64,000 bases of DNA from Paenibacillus oryzae (GCF_001675045.1 NZ_LYPA01000043.1:62001-126000), one strand, 5' to 3'; counted from the first letter of the stretch, positions 43,013 to 52,613 are shown. Made by a program: numbers and translations. Notes: generated from the sequence alone by a model not told the origin.

Positions 43013-46000
43013 TTGAAAAGCATCATTCAATTTTCACTAAACAACAAATTTGCACTTTGGATCATTACGCTGATCGTACTGGTTGCGGGTTTACAGGCGG
43101 GCACAAGCATGAAGATGGAGACGATACCCGATATTACGATCCCTATCGTTAGCGTAACAACGGTATATCCCGGCGCAGCGCCTGAAGAGGTTATGGAGAA
43201 AATAAGCAAGCCGATCGAGCAGCGTACCCGCAATTTGAACGGCGTTGAAGCCATTACTTCAACCTCGTATGAAAATGCGTCCTCCGTCATCATTCAATAT
43301 GATTTCGATACCGATATGGATAAGGCGGTCAGCGAGGTCAGCAAGGTGTTGAATGAAGTGAATTTGCCGGACGGCGCTGTTGAGCCGAGCATATCCCGGC
43401 TTAGCTTTAACTCGTTTCCCATTCTTTCCCTTAGTCTGGCAAGCAGCGATCAGGATTTAAAGGAACTGACCACAACCGTGGAGCAAAGCATCGTGCCAAG
43501 GCTGCAAGGCCTGGATGGCATCGGCAGCGTACAGGTATCAGGTCAAAACATTACCGAAGGCGAGCTGGCTTTTAATGCCGCAGCGCTTGAAAACGTTGGT
43601 CTTTCAGAGGAAATGGTGAAGGGCATCATTCAAGGCTCGGCGCTTTCCGTGCCGCTAGGTATTTTTGAATTCGGCAATACGGAAAAAGCTGTGCTTGTAG
43701 ACGGAAACATCATTTCCGAAAACGACCTGCGGAATCTGGTTTTAGTTCCGGGCATCAAGCTGAGCGATGTGGCCGAGCTGAAGGTGGAGGACAAGGCGGA
43801 GTCCATTTCCCGCACCAACGGAAAAGAAGCAATCGGCATCAGCATTGTCAAAGCCGCAGACGCCAATACGGTCGAGGTTGCCAATGTGGTGAAAAAGGAA
43901 ATCCAGGAGCTGGAGGCCCAAAATAAAGGGTTGAGCATCGACCTTACGTTGGATCAGGGGAAGCCGATCGAGAATTCCGTAAATACAATGTTGAGCAAGG
44001 CGGTTATCGGCGCATTGTGCGCGGTGTTCATCATTCTGCTGTTTCTGCGTAATATCCGTTCGACCATCATTTCCATTGTATCGATTCCATTGTCGATCTT
44101 AATGGCGCTGCTGGTACTTAAGCAGATGGACATTACCCTTAATATTATGACGCTTGGCGCGATTACGGTTGCGATTGGGCGGGTTATCGACGATTCCATC
44201 GTCGTAGTGGAAAATATTTATCGACGAATGTCGCTTTCGACAGAAAAGCTAAGCGGCAAGGAGCTTATTCTTGACGCAACCAAAGAGATGTTTGTTCCAA
44301 TCATGTCGTCCACCATTGTTACGATGGCCGTATTTCTGCCTCTGGGATTTGTTTCCGGCATGGTTGGCGAAATCTTTATGCCGTTTGCGTTAACCGTTGT
44401 TTTTGCCCTTGCAGCTTCGCTTGTTGTAGCGATTACGGTTGTTCCTATGATGGCGCATATGATGTTCAAAAACGGCATCAAAAAAGGCAAGGGACACCAT
44501 GACAAGCCTGGCAAATTGGCGCTATGGTATAAAGGCGTATTGAACTGGTCGCTAAATCACAAGCTGATTACGTTCGGGGCGGCGCTGCTGCTGCTGCTGG
44601 GAAGCGGGCTTTTGTACAATGCCGTTGGCGTCAGCTTCCTTCCTGAAGACGAGCAAAAATCAATGATTGTGACCTATAATCCGGCTCCGGGCGAAACGCT
44701 TGAGCAAGTCAAGGCTATGGCGATCGAGGCCGAAAAAGCGTTGATGGGCCGGGAAGGCCTGAATATCGTGCAATATTCCATCGGCGGACAAAATCCATTT
44801 AGTCCCGGCGCCTCCAGACAGGCGTTGTTTAACCTGAGCTACGATGAGTCGTACACTGACTTTTCCGCTGAAAAAGCAAAAATCGTACCGCTGCTGCAAG
44901 AGCTTAACGGGGGCGGAGAATGGAAGCAGCAGGATTTTACAGGCGGAGGACTTGGCGGTTCAACCATTACTCTGCAAGTATTCGGCCCGGACATGAAGTC
45001 GCTTGGTCCGGTAGTGGAGGAGCTTACGGCCAAGCTGAAGGAGCGCAGCGATCTTGACAACATTGGCTCTAGTCTATCCGAAACCTACGAGCAATACAGG
45101 CTCGTCGCCGACCGCGAAGCATTAAGCGGTTATGGATTGACAGCGGGACAAATTGCGATGGCGCTTAGTCCCGAACGGCAGCGTCCCGTGCTGACAACCA
45201 TCGAAAAGGATGGCTCTCAATTTAATGTGTACGTCAAAACGGAGGCAAAAACATACGGCAGCCGCGCCGACCTGGAAAATGTTATGTTAGCCTCGCCGCT
45301 GGGCATGGAGGTTCCGCTTAAAGAGGTCGTAACCATTGAGGAGGGCGAATCGCCCAATACAATTACGCGTTTAAATGACCGCACTTACACAGAAGTATCG
45401 GCAGACGTCACAACAGCCAATCTTAATGTTGTTTCGAAGGAACTTAATGAGATGATCAACAACATGGATTTGCCGGGCGGCATTGAAATCAAAATGGGCG
45501 GCGTAACGGAGCAGCTTAACGAAACCTTCCAGCAGCTTGGGCTGGCTATTTTGGCCGCGATTGCCGTTGTATACCTGGTGCTTGTGCTGACCTTCGGGGG
45601 AGGCTTGACGCCGCTGACCATTTTGTTCTCTCTTCCGTTTACGATTATTGGAGCGATGCTGGCGCTTTATATTGCCGGTGAAACCATCAGCGCCACTGCC
45701 TTGATTGGCGTGTTGATGCTGATTGGTATCGTCGTCACTAATGCAATCGTATTGATTGACCGTGTTATTCATAAAGAGAATGAAGGATTATCGGTCCGCG
45801 AAGCGCTCTTGGAGGCTGGCATGACCAGACTTAGACCTATTCTGATGACGGCTATTGCAACGGTTGGCGCTTTGCTGCCGCTTGCTCTAGGCTTTGAATC
45901 CGGCGGACTGATTTCCAAAGGAATGGCGGTAACGGTAATTGGCGGATTAACAAGCTCGACGCTGTTAACCCTCATCATCGTCCCTATCGTATACGAATTT

Positions 46001-46045
46001 CTGAATCGCAGGAAAACCCGCAAGGCGCCCGTCCGGGCACAATAA
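43013..46045 (+). CDS. RND-family exporter (SwrC/AcrB-like, HAE1)
   Basis: This protein of about 1010 residues has the duplicated RND topology: a first membrane helix (about 11-30), two large extracytoplasmic loops and two sets of membrane helices, with the proton-relay acidic region (AIGRVIDDSIVVVENIYRR) in helix 4. It resembles B. subtilis SwrC, which protects against surfactin and supports swarming. No HlyD-type adaptor or outer-membrane channel is near it. TTG 43013 follows AAGGAG (42998-43003) by 9 bases; the longer frame overlaps the response regulator. Probably co-transcribed with the two-component system. Confidence 0.94.
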   Translation: MKSIIQFSLNNKFALWIITLIVLVAGLQAGTSMKMETIPDITIPIVSVTTVYPGAAPEEVMEKISKPIEQRTRNLNGVEAITSTSYENASSVIIQYDFDTDMDKAVSEVSKVLNEVNLPDGAVEPSISRLSFNSFPILSLSLASSDQDLKELTTTVEQSIVPRLQGLDGIGSVQVSGQNITEGELAFNAAALENVGLSEEMVKGIIQGSALSVPLGIFEFGNTEKAVLVDGNIISENDLRNLVLVPGIKLSDVAELKVEDKAESISRTNGKEAIGISIVKAADANTVEVANVVKKEIQELEAQNKGLSIDLTLDQGKPIENSVNTMLSKAVIGALCAVFIILLFLRNIRSTIISIVSIPLSILMALLVLKQMDITLNIMTLGAITVAIGRVIDDSIVVVENIYRRMSLSTEKLSGKELILDATKEMFVPIMSSTIVTMAVFLPLGFVSGMVGEIFMPFALTVVFALAASLVVAITVVPMMAHMMFKNGIKKGKGHHDKPGKLALWYKGVLNWSLNHKLITFGAALLLLLGSGLLYNAVGVSFLPEDEQKSMIVTYNPAPGETLEQVKAMAIEAEKALMGREGLNIVQYSIGGQNPFSPGASRQALFNLSYDESYTDFSAEKAKIVPLLQELNGGGEWKQQDFTGGGLGGSTITLQVFGPDMKSLGPVVEELTAKLKERSDLDNIGSSLSETYEQYRLVADREALSGYGLTAGQIAMALSPERQRPVLTTIEKDGSQFNVYVKTEAKTYGSRADLENVMLASPLGMEVPLKEVVTIEEGESPNTITRLNDRTYTEVSADVTTANLNVVSKELNEMINNMDLPGGIEIKMGGVTEQLNETFQQLGLAILAAIAVVYLVLVLTFGGGLTPLTILFSLPFTIIGAMLALYIAGETISATALIGVLMLIGIVVTNAIVLIDRVIHKENEGLSVREALLEAGMTRLRPILMTAIATVGALLPLALGFESGGLISKGMAVTVIGGLTSSTLLTLIIVPIVYEFLNRRKTRKAPVRAQ

Positions 46046-46061
46046 TAGGCTAGAATTATAG

Positions 46062-46118
46062 TGCACCCTTAGAATGGATATCGGATTCGATCCGATGACA
46101 TTCTAGGGTGCTTTTTTT
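46062..46118 (+). terminator. Terminator of the kinase-regulator-RND operon
   Basis: GCACCCTTAGAATG (46062-46075) pairs with CATTCTAGGGTGC (46099-46111), with one bulge and an inner GGAT/ATCC stem, followed by seven T residues. Confidence 0.92.
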
Positions 46119-46231
46119 ATGGAATGATCCTCGAAGCATTATCTTCATACAATCGTACTTTTTTTGTCTGAATTACCGCTTCTGTGATTGGAGTATAATG
46201 ATGGAAGATATTAAAAAAGGAGAAGAACAAA

Positions 46232-46894
46232 ATGATTTCTGATGCCGGTAATGCGAGAAAGGTTCAGCCTCTTGAATTTTTGTGGTTAGGCTTATACGCT
46301 TTTGCAGGATTTAGCATAGAGCTATTACTGGGCATTATGTATAATGTATTGGGCTTTGTGGAAGTGAACAAAGGATTAAATTTGACGGTGACGGGAGTTG
46401 TCTGGTTTGCTGTTGTTTATTTGTTAATTCTTTATTCAAAAAAGATAGCTGACTATGACATTTTTGCAGTCAGGCATCAACTAACAGGACGAAAAATTCT
46501 CGCTATTCTAGGATTAATCGTTCTCATAACCATTGTTACATTCATTGGTTTTAGCGGTTTCAAACCGTGGGTTGAATTTCAAAATGGTTCGTCAGGAAGC
46601 ATCCTCGTCTATCTGTTGCAGATTTTTTATTACTTAGGAGAATCTGCGCTCATCGTTTTATGCATTGCTTTTGGGCAACGCTTCTGTGAACAGCAATATT
46701 CAATAAGCAATAAATTCCCAAGCGGCGGGCTGTTTCTAGCTTTAACATGGGGTGTCACGCATCTTTTTCTTCAAGGCATAAGCGGCGGTTTATTCGCGAT
46801 ATTTTTTTCTGTTTCAGCAGGGATCATTTATGTAATGTGCGGAAAAGATTTTAGGTGGAGCTTTTTGTTTATAGCAATTGCTTTTATTCTCTAA
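46232..46894 (+). CDS. Unknown polytopic membrane protein
   Basis: I do not recognise this 220-residue protein with confidence. It has about six hydrophobic segments and few charges. GESALIVLCIAFGQRFCE and WGVTHLFLQG are spaced somewhat like the first two motifs of CPBP intramembrane proteases, but the EExxR motif is not intact, so that assignment is weak. AAAAGGAGAAG precedes ATG 46232. The gene is more A+T-rich than its neighbours and is isolated between terminators, which could mean acquisition by transfer. Confidence 0.72.
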   Translation: MISDAGNARKVQPLEFLWLGLYAFAGFSIELLLGIMYNVLGFVEVNKGLNLTVTGVVWFAVVYLLILYSKKIADYDIFAVRHQLTGRKILAILGLIVLITIVTFIGFSGFKPWVEFQNGSSGSILVYLLQIFYYLGESALIVLCIAFGQRFCEQQYSISNKFPSGGLFLALTWGVTHLFLQGISGGLFAIFFSVSAGIIYVMCGKDFRWSFLFIAIAFIL

Positions 46895-46930
46895 TCTTAC
46901 GACGCTACAAAACATTCGCGTTACAAAAAA

Positions 46931-46977
46931 TCAAAAAAGTTGGGCAGAAAACAATGCGCTTTTCTGCTCAACTTTTT
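46931..46977. terminator. Terminator after the unknown membrane protein
   Basis: AAAAAAGTTG pairs with CAACTTTTTTG and an inner GCAGAAAA pairs with TTTTCTGC. It could act in both directions. The rest of the gap to 47138 holds nothing further that I can identify. Confidence 0.82.
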
Positions 46978-47138
46978 TGTCGCTTAGGCGTATGCAAGCA
47001 TCTCCCGTGGATGACCTCTTTTTATTTATTCCAATAGTTAATGGTGTGAATGAAAAAATTGGAATTTGATGCAACAATTTAGGGGACAAATACGTTAGAA
47101 TTATCATAAACAAGATTGAGATGAAGAGGGGTTACAGT

Positions 47139-49508
47139 GTGAGAGGATGGAGCCGAAAAACAACATGGCTGCTGGGAATGCTGACGCTTGCTGCAATGCT
47201 GCTGTTTGCGCCGCTATCCAGCGATGTGATTTATGGTGATGAGCCAGGGGGAATATCGGTAAGCAGTAATGCCGGCATTGACGGGAACTACAATAATTCA
47301 AAGTGGATTCCTGTCAACGTGACATTAACTAATGATCGGTCAAAGCCGATTAAAGGCGACTTCGTTTTCACTTATTTGGAAGGAAGCGGCGTATCGGTAG
47401 ATCTTGTACAGTCCGTCGAACTGCCGGTTGGCAGCCCGGTTGAATTGAAATTTGGCATTCCGGGAACTGATTTGAACAAGGATTCAAACCGGATGTCGTT
47501 TTATGAAGGCGGATTTAAAGCTAAAAACAGCAAGGAAGTTAAGATGGTCGGCAATACATTTGTTGCGGGCAGAAACACAAGCAGTTTTTTGATCGGCGTC
47601 GTTTCCCGGGACCCCGATACGTTGAACTTTATGCCATCGTTGAACCAAAAGGGATATGATCTCAAGGTTCTTCCCATAGAGCCGCAAGCCGTGCCGGAGA
47701 AAGGTTATTTGCTGGACATGCTGAACGTATTGGTCATTAATGATATCGCGGCCGACTGGAGTGAAGGTCAAATTGCGGCGATCAAGGACTGGACGGCGCA
47801 AGGCGGTATGCTCGTTCTGGCTGGCGGCGCCGGGTATTCCAAAACGGCTCAGCCTTTCAAGGAGCTTTCGCCGTTCGAGATGAATGGCACAGCTCAATTG
47901 GACCTCAGCACGGCAATCACGCTGCAGGCCGCCGGTGCTGCGGAATATAGTGGGGACAAGCCAATTACATTGTCGACAGGGAATATTTTGGCAGGCGATA
48001 TCGTGTTTAATGAAGGTGGCACGCCCATTGCGGTAAATCGTGCTTACGGCTTGGGTGATGTTGCATATGTTGCGTTTGACACATCGCTTGAACCCATGGC
48101 TACGTGGCCGGGGAGCGCGACTCTTTGGTCCAGGATCATGCATCTTTCATTGACCCCTGGCGGTATGCAAGTGAATTCGACTAATGATAATTTTTATTGG
48201 AATATGAGAAATACACTGGATCAATTCCCGTCTATTAAAACGCCTCCATTTGGTTTGCTTTTGCTCCTATTCGGGGTTTATGTCATTATTGTCGCCCCGA
48301 TTCTTTATGTTATTTTGGCAAAAGCGGATCGTAGAGAGTGGAGCTGGTGGCTCATTCCTTCTTTGTCCATTATAATGGGGATTTCCATCTTTTTGTTCGG
48401 TTCCGGAGACAAGCGGAATATATCTTCCCATATTATCGATGTGGTCCAGTTTACGGATGACGGAAAGGCGCTGGTAACAAGCGGAGCCGGTTTGTTCAGC
48501 CCGACGGGCGGTACGGTCAGCATGACCTTGCCGGGAACGCATCAGCTAAGAATGTATCAAGACTCTATGGGGACAAGCGGTTTTCTGGAAAGCGGGCGCA
48601 ATTTGATCCAGTATGGAAATGACGGGGCCGAAGCGACATGGAGATCTGTTCCGTATTGGTCAACCCGCAAGCTTATAATGGACAGAAGACTGGTTGATGC
48701 CGAAGAAATGGGGTCGCTGGATATCAAATACGAATTTTCGAATGGCTCCACCATTGTTAACGTCACTAACCAAACCACCTCGGATCTAAAGGACGTTCAT
48801 TTGCTTTATTCCGGCAATGCGGTTCGGATCGGGGATTTAAAGATTGGGGATAGCGGAAAGGCGACGCAGCCAGCCGGACTTTCCCCGGCAGGTTATAATT
48901 ACTATAACTATGGGTACAACGTTTATCCCAATGGCAATGACGAACATAGCAGAGAACGCGAACTTCTGAATTCCGCATTGTTGAACAATTACCATGAAGT
49001 CGGCATAAGTGCGCCGCTTATCGTCGGATTTGCAGTGGACAATGAAAGCCCGTATCTGGTAAATGGAGAAAAAGTTAAAGCGGACAGGCTGAGGCTTATG
49101 TTCAAAAGGCTGGATGGCGTACTTCGGAGTGAAGATGGCGTTAGCGTCCCTCCAAGCGCAATTCAGCCGGTGGTTGTCTCCAACTCGCTTGCTTTTATGA
49201 ATACCTACGGAAATGGCATTGTTAATGTAGGAACCGGCGAGCTGGTTCTGGAATATTTTGTGCCCGACAGTTACGGCGTTGCTTATGAAACCGTTGATTT
49301 TACATTGAGCAACGGCAATCAAGGATCGGGCTTGTCATGGAGCATCTGGCATCAGGAGAGCGGGGAATGGGTACAACTGGGCGGCCCTCTTGGAGCGCCG
49401 AGGGAATATATGACGGAGAGCAATTCCATCCAGGTGAAGCTTGTCGCAACGGTTGAGGGAGAAACTGGATTTCCTCAAATTTCCTTGGAAGGGAAGGTGC
49501 TTCAATAA
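47139..49508 (+). CDS. Large membrane protein with glutamine-amidotransferase-like extracellular domain
   Basis: The protein of about 789 residues has an N-terminal signal peptide (about 1-33) and a beta-rich domain. A glutamine-amidotransferase-like segment follows (about 145-320, with VLVINDIAADWSEGQ and WTAQGGMLVLAGGAG) that lacks a visible catalytic cysteine. Two adjacent membrane helices (about 372-395 and 405-425) precede a second large domain with a Tyr/Asn-rich stretch. I know no named function. It is translationally joined to the ABC ATPase (TAATG), so it is probably an accessory part of that exporter. GTG 47139 follows GAAGAGGGG by 7 bases; an ATG at 47121 has no good site. Confidence 0.75.
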   Translation: MRGWSRKTTWLLGMLTLAAMLLFAPLSSDVIYGDEPGGISVSSNAGIDGNYNNSKWIPVNVTLTNDRSKPIKGDFVFTYLEGSGVSVDLVQSVELPVGSPVELKFGIPGTDLNKDSNRMSFYEGGFKAKNSKEVKMVGNTFVAGRNTSSFLIGVVSRDPDTLNFMPSLNQKGYDLKVLPIEPQAVPEKGYLLDMLNVLVINDIAADWSEGQIAAIKDWTAQGGMLVLAGGAGYSKTAQPFKELSPFEMNGTAQLDLSTAITLQAAGAAEYSGDKPITLSTGNILAGDIVFNEGGTPIAVNRAYGLGDVAYVAFDTSLEPMATWPGSATLWSRIMHLSLTPGGMQVNSTNDNFYWNMRNTLDQFPSIKTPPFGLLLLLFGVYVIIVAPILYVILAKADRREWSWWLIPSLSIIMGISIFLFGSGDKRNISSHIIDVVQFTDDGKALVTSGAGLFSPTGGTVSMTLPGTHQLRMYQDSMGTSGFLESGRNLIQYGNDGAEATWRSVPYWSTRKLIMDRRLVDAEEMGSLDIKYEFSNGSTIVNVTNQTTSDLKDVHLLYSGNAVRIGDLKIGDSGKATQPAGLSPAGYNYYNYGYNVYPNGNDEHSRERELLNSALLNNYHEVGISAPLIVGFAVDNESPYLVNGEKVKADRLRLMFKRLDGVLRSEDGVSVPPSAIQPVVVSNSLAFMNTYGNGIVNVGTGELVLEYFVPDSYGVAYETVDFTLSNGNQGSGLSWSIWHQESGEWVQLGGPLGAPREYMTESNSIQVKLVATVEGETGFPQISLEGKVLQ

Positions 49509-50479
49509 TGGAGAACATACAAGTTAATTACGAAGAAACCGTCCCTATGATTCAAATTCGCGGCCTTTCCAAATCCTTTGGCAGCTTTCAGGCCCTGAAA
49601 GGAATTGATTTGACCATAGCAAAAGGCACCGTGTTCGGCTTTGTCGGACCAAACGGAGCTGGTAAATCAACAACGATGTCCATATTGGCGACGTTGATGG
49701 CGCCGGATAGCGGAATTGCAATGGTTGATGGCTTTGACGTTACCAAGCATCCGCACGAGGTGAGGAAACGGATTGGCTATATGCCCGACTTTTTCGGCGT
49801 CTACGATCAGTTCAAAACGATGGAATATATGCATTTTTACGGCGCTAGCTACGGCATTCCAAAGGCGGAACGCGACGAACTGATCCCTAACTTGCTGGAG
49901 CTTGTTAATCTGAGCGACAAAAAGGACGCTTATGTCGATACCTTGTCGCGTGGGATGAAGCAGCGCCTGTGTCTTGCCCGGTGCCTTGTCCACGACCCGG
50001 AGCTGCTCATACTGGATGAGCCTGCTTCCGGTTTGGACCCCCGCGCCCGCATCGAGATGCGGGAAATATTGAAGGAACTAAAAACAATGGGCAAAACGAT
50101 TATTATTTCATCCCACATCCTTCCCGAGCTGGCCGAGATGGTTGACGAAATCGGAGTGATCGAGCACGGCTTGATGAGAGCTATAGGCAACGTGAACGAA
50201 ATTCAAAACCGGCTGCGGGTCAAACGGTATTTGCATATTCGTTTGCTTGATAAAATGGACGAAGCCGAAACGTTTCTGCGCGATCGTCCTCATGTTAATA
50301 AGCTTCTCAGGGAAGAGGACAAAATCAACGTCCACTTCGGCGGAGGCGACGAGGAGCAAGCCGAGCTGCTGCGCTCAATGATGTCATACGGCTTTGAGAT
50401 CGTATCTTTTAGCGAAGCGCAAAGCAATCTGGAGGATGTCTTTCTGGAAATTACAAGAGGGGGTGCTGACCCGTCATGA
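49508..50479 (+). CDS. ABC-2 type transporter ATPase
   Basis: The 323-residue ATPase has Walker A GPNGAGKST near residue 48, signature LSRGMKQR (glycine variant of LSGGQ), Walker B LLILDEPASGLD and H-loop SSHILPE. A C-terminal extension of about 100 residues follows, typical of exporters of the GldA/CcmA group. It overlaps the upstream gene by TAATG and the permease by ATGA, so all three are one translational unit. Confidence 0.95.
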   Translation: MENIQVNYEETVPMIQIRGLSKSFGSFQALKGIDLTIAKGTVFGFVGPNGAGKSTTMSILATLMAPDSGIAMVDGFDVTKHPHEVRKRIGYMPDFFGVYDQFKTMEYMHFYGASYGIPKAERDELIPNLLELVNLSDKKDAYVDTLSRGMKQRLCLARCLVHDPELLILDEPASGLDPRARIEMREILKELKTMGKTIIISSHILPELAEMVDEIGVIEHGLMRAIGNVNEIQNRLRVKRYLHIRLLDKMDEAETFLRDRPHVNKLLREEDKINVHFGGGDEEQAELLRSMMSYGFEIVSFSEAQSNLEDVFLEITRGGADPS

Positions 50480-51396
50480 GCGTACAAAAAACGGCAAAAG
50501 CCGGAGGCTTCGGCAATTGGCGGAGCAAAATGATCAATCCCGTGCTGGATAAGGAATTCCGGCTGCGCATGAGATCGCCTCGGGCGATGTGGACACTGTT
50601 CTTTTATTTGCTGGCGATTGGCTTGATTTCGTTAAGCGCCATCTATTTGACGCAGGAGCTTTCGGGACGGAGCGGCACTTATAACCCGGAGGAAAGCAGA
50701 GTATTGTTTTATTTTCTGAGCTTTGCGCAATTAGGGCTCATTTCGTTTATGGCACCCGGCTTGACAGCTGGGGTCATTAGCGGCGAGCGGGAGAAACAAA
50801 CGCTTAACCTGCTGCTAACGACGCAGCAGAGCTCAACCACTATTATTTTGAGCAAGCTGCTTTCGTCGTTAAGCTTTATGGTGCTGATCGTAATAAGCAC
50901 CCTTCCGATCTATGGCATCATGTTTCTTTACGGCGGGGTGTCGCCCAAGCAGCTTTTGCTTGTTTTTGTCTTCTATCTGTTCATGATGCTGGTATTGGGT
51001 TCTTTCGGCATTTTATTCTCCACCTTGCTGAAGCGGACGATGATTTCCGTTATTTCCACCTATGGCATCACGCTGTTCATTTACGCCGGCACGGCTATCT
51101 TGTTTTTCATTATGCTGAGCGTTTGGCAACAGGCAGTGAACAATCAAGGCATGACAACAAGCAGCTATACTTGGATCGGGCATATCTTAGCGCTTAACCC
51201 CGCTACAGCCTTATACAGCATTTTGGAACCTTCCTTCTCCGACTCCGTTTATACGATAAACCGATGGAACGGCGGACAGACCAAGGGTGCGCCAATGGCT
51301 CTGTGGCAGGAATTTATGATAATCTACAGCGTGTTATCAGCGCTTGCTCTCTGGCTGTCTGTTCGCAAGCTCAGACCAAGACTGAAGAAAAAATAA
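50476..51396 (+). CDS. ABC-2 type transporter permease
   Basis: The 306-residue membrane protein has six hydrophobic segments (about residues 36-58, 83-104, 125-155, 160-180, 190-215, 270-290) and the ABC-2 core segment GVISGEREKQTLNLLLTT after helix 2. It partners the ATPase upstream. The transported substrate is unknown. The coding unit ends here and is followed by 1.2 kb of repeats before the next gene of the cluster. Confidence 0.93.
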   Translation: MSVQKTAKAGGFGNWRSKMINPVLDKEFRLRMRSPRAMWTLFFYLLAIGLISLSAIYLTQELSGRSGTYNPEESRVLFYFLSFAQLGLISFMAPGLTAGVISGEREKQTLNLLLTTQQSSTTIILSKLLSSLSFMVLIVISTLPIYGIMFLYGGVSPKQLLLVFVFYLFMMLVLGSFGILFSTLLKRTMISVISTYGITLFIYAGTAILFFIMLSVWQQAVNNQGMTTSSYTWIGHILALNPATALYSILEPSFSDSVYTINRWNGGQTKGAPMALWQEFMIIYSVLSALALWLSVRKLRPRLKKK

Positions 51397-51596
51397 GGGT
51401 TCGCTTATGGCTATAGCGCTTGCTTATCTGCGGGCGAGGCCTATGGCTAATGCTCTGGCGAAATCGACTTAACAGCAATATTCTTGCGGACACGGGTGAC
51501 CGTTAGAAGCTTCTTTTTACGAAAAGTCAGCGTCTAAAGGACATCCGCGGCCGTAAAAACGCTTTTTTCTCGCCAGATACGCCACTTTTGAGGGCT

Positions 51597-51618
51597 AAGG
51601 GACACGGGTGTCCTTTAT
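51597..51618. repeat. Small palindrome in the gap after the permease gene
   Basis: AAGGGACACGGGTGTCCTTT is a near-perfect palindrome with one wobble pair. GGACAC and GGACAT motifs also occur at about 51488 and 51538. The segment 51397-51645 otherwise holds no supported gene. It might act as a weak terminator for the permease or be a decayed repeat. Confidence 0.4.
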
Positions 51619-51645
51619 GGGATGCGAATCTGACTATATAATGTT

Positions 51646-51877
51646 CTATATAAGTTGAACAAAAGAGTTTCAGCGGTGTAGGCCGGCGTGTGAAAAGTTC
51701 TTCCGATCGCAGTTGTTCCCAGATTTCCCTGAATGATAGGTTCAAATGGTGAAATCCGGGAACACAAGCGACCGCTTAAAACGTTCTGGAAGAACGTTAC
51801 TTCGTAAGCATATGCTTTTCTCCAGAACCCCTCACACTCTGGCCTGTCGCTACTTTTCTTTTGTTCAACTTATATAG
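51646..51877. mobile_element. 232-bp element with 20-bp perfect terminal inverted repeats (MITE-like)
   Basis: CTATATAAGTTGAACAAAAG (51646-51665) and its exact complement CTTTTGTTCAACTTATATAG (51858-51877) bound the element. Inside are further nested inverted repeats: TGTTCCCAGATTTC with GAAATCCGGGAACA (one mismatch), GTTCTGGA with TCCAGAAC, and AGGCC/GTGTG arms with CACAC/GGCCT. The whole segment could therefore fold into a branched structure as DNA or RNA. There is no transposase and no credible ORF. A clear target duplication is not seen. It could be a non-autonomous transposable element or a structured RNA. Confidence 0.72.
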
Positions 51878-51913
51878 CGGTCAAAAATGACCGGCGATCG
51901 TTAGACCAGACAA

Positions 51914-52613
51914 GTGCCGAGAAGATGGGGCGAAGCTAGAAAGTGAGTAGCGGAGCTTAGTGAAAGCTAAGAGAGGACCGGAAATTTCGGCTGAGCGCCA
52001 TATTCGACGCTGACCATGCCGCCAGGCATGACTCGCAATGGAAAGTGAACTTTTTGAACATCCGCATCAAATGAAGTTCAAAAAGTTCGGTTTTCAGTGC
52101 CAAGAAGATGGGGCGAAGCTAGAAAGTGAGTAGCGGAGCTTAGTGAAAGCTAAGAGAGGACCGGAAATTTCGGCTGAGCGCCATATTCGACGCTGACCAT
52201 GCCGCCAGGCATGATTAGCAATGGAAAGTGAAGTTTTTGAACATCCGCATCAAATGAAGTTCAAAAAGTTCGGTTTTCAGTGCCAAGAAGATGGGGCGAT
52301 GCTAGAAAGTGAGTAGCGGAGCTTAGTGAAAGCTAAGAGAGGACCGGAAATTTCGGCTGAGCGCCATATTCGACGCTGACCATGCCGCCAGGCATGACTC
52401 GCAATGGAAAGTGAACTTTTTGAACATCCGCATCAAATGAAGTTCAAAAAGTTCGGTTTTCAGTGCCAAGAAGATGGGGCGAAGCTAGAAATTGAGGACC
52501 GGAGCTTAGTGAAAGCTAAGAGAGGACCGGAAATTTCGGCTGAGCGCCATATTCGACGCTGACCATGCCGCCAGGCATGACTCGCAATGGAAAGCGAACT
52601 TTTTGAACATCCG
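51914..52613. repeat. Tandem array of about 3.8 copies of a 183-bp element
   Basis: Unit starts (GTGCC followed by RAGAAGATGGGG) lie at 51914, 52098, 52280 and 52463, giving spacings of 184, 182 and 183 bases. Units are nearly identical; differences include GCGATGC for GCGAAGC in the third, GAAGTTTTTG for GAACTTTTTG in the second, and ATTGAGGACCGGAG for GTGAGTAGCGGAG in the fourth. Each unit has inverted ends (GTTCAAAAAGTTC and GAACTTTTTGAAC) and inner hairpins CTTAG/CTAAG and CATGCC/GGCATG. No ORF is supported. A diverged copy lies at 40497-40663. The array ends 19 bases before the next start codon. Confidence 0.92.

Noticed and set aside
46232-46894. CPBP-family intramembrane protease assignment
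   Set aside because: The EExxR motif is not intact and the histidine motif spacing is only approximate, so the gene was left as unknown.
51527-51745. 72-codon minus-strand open frame in the repeat interval
   Set aside because: It crosses the end of the 232-bp inverted-repeat element and has no ribosome binding site; treated as chance.
51646-51877. Insertion sequence
   Set aside because: Terminal inverted repeats are present, but there is no transposase reading frame; it can at most be a non-autonomous element.
51914-52613. CRISPR array suggested by regular tandem repeats
   Set aside because: The repeat unit is about 183 bp with essentially no unique spacers, and no cas genes are present.
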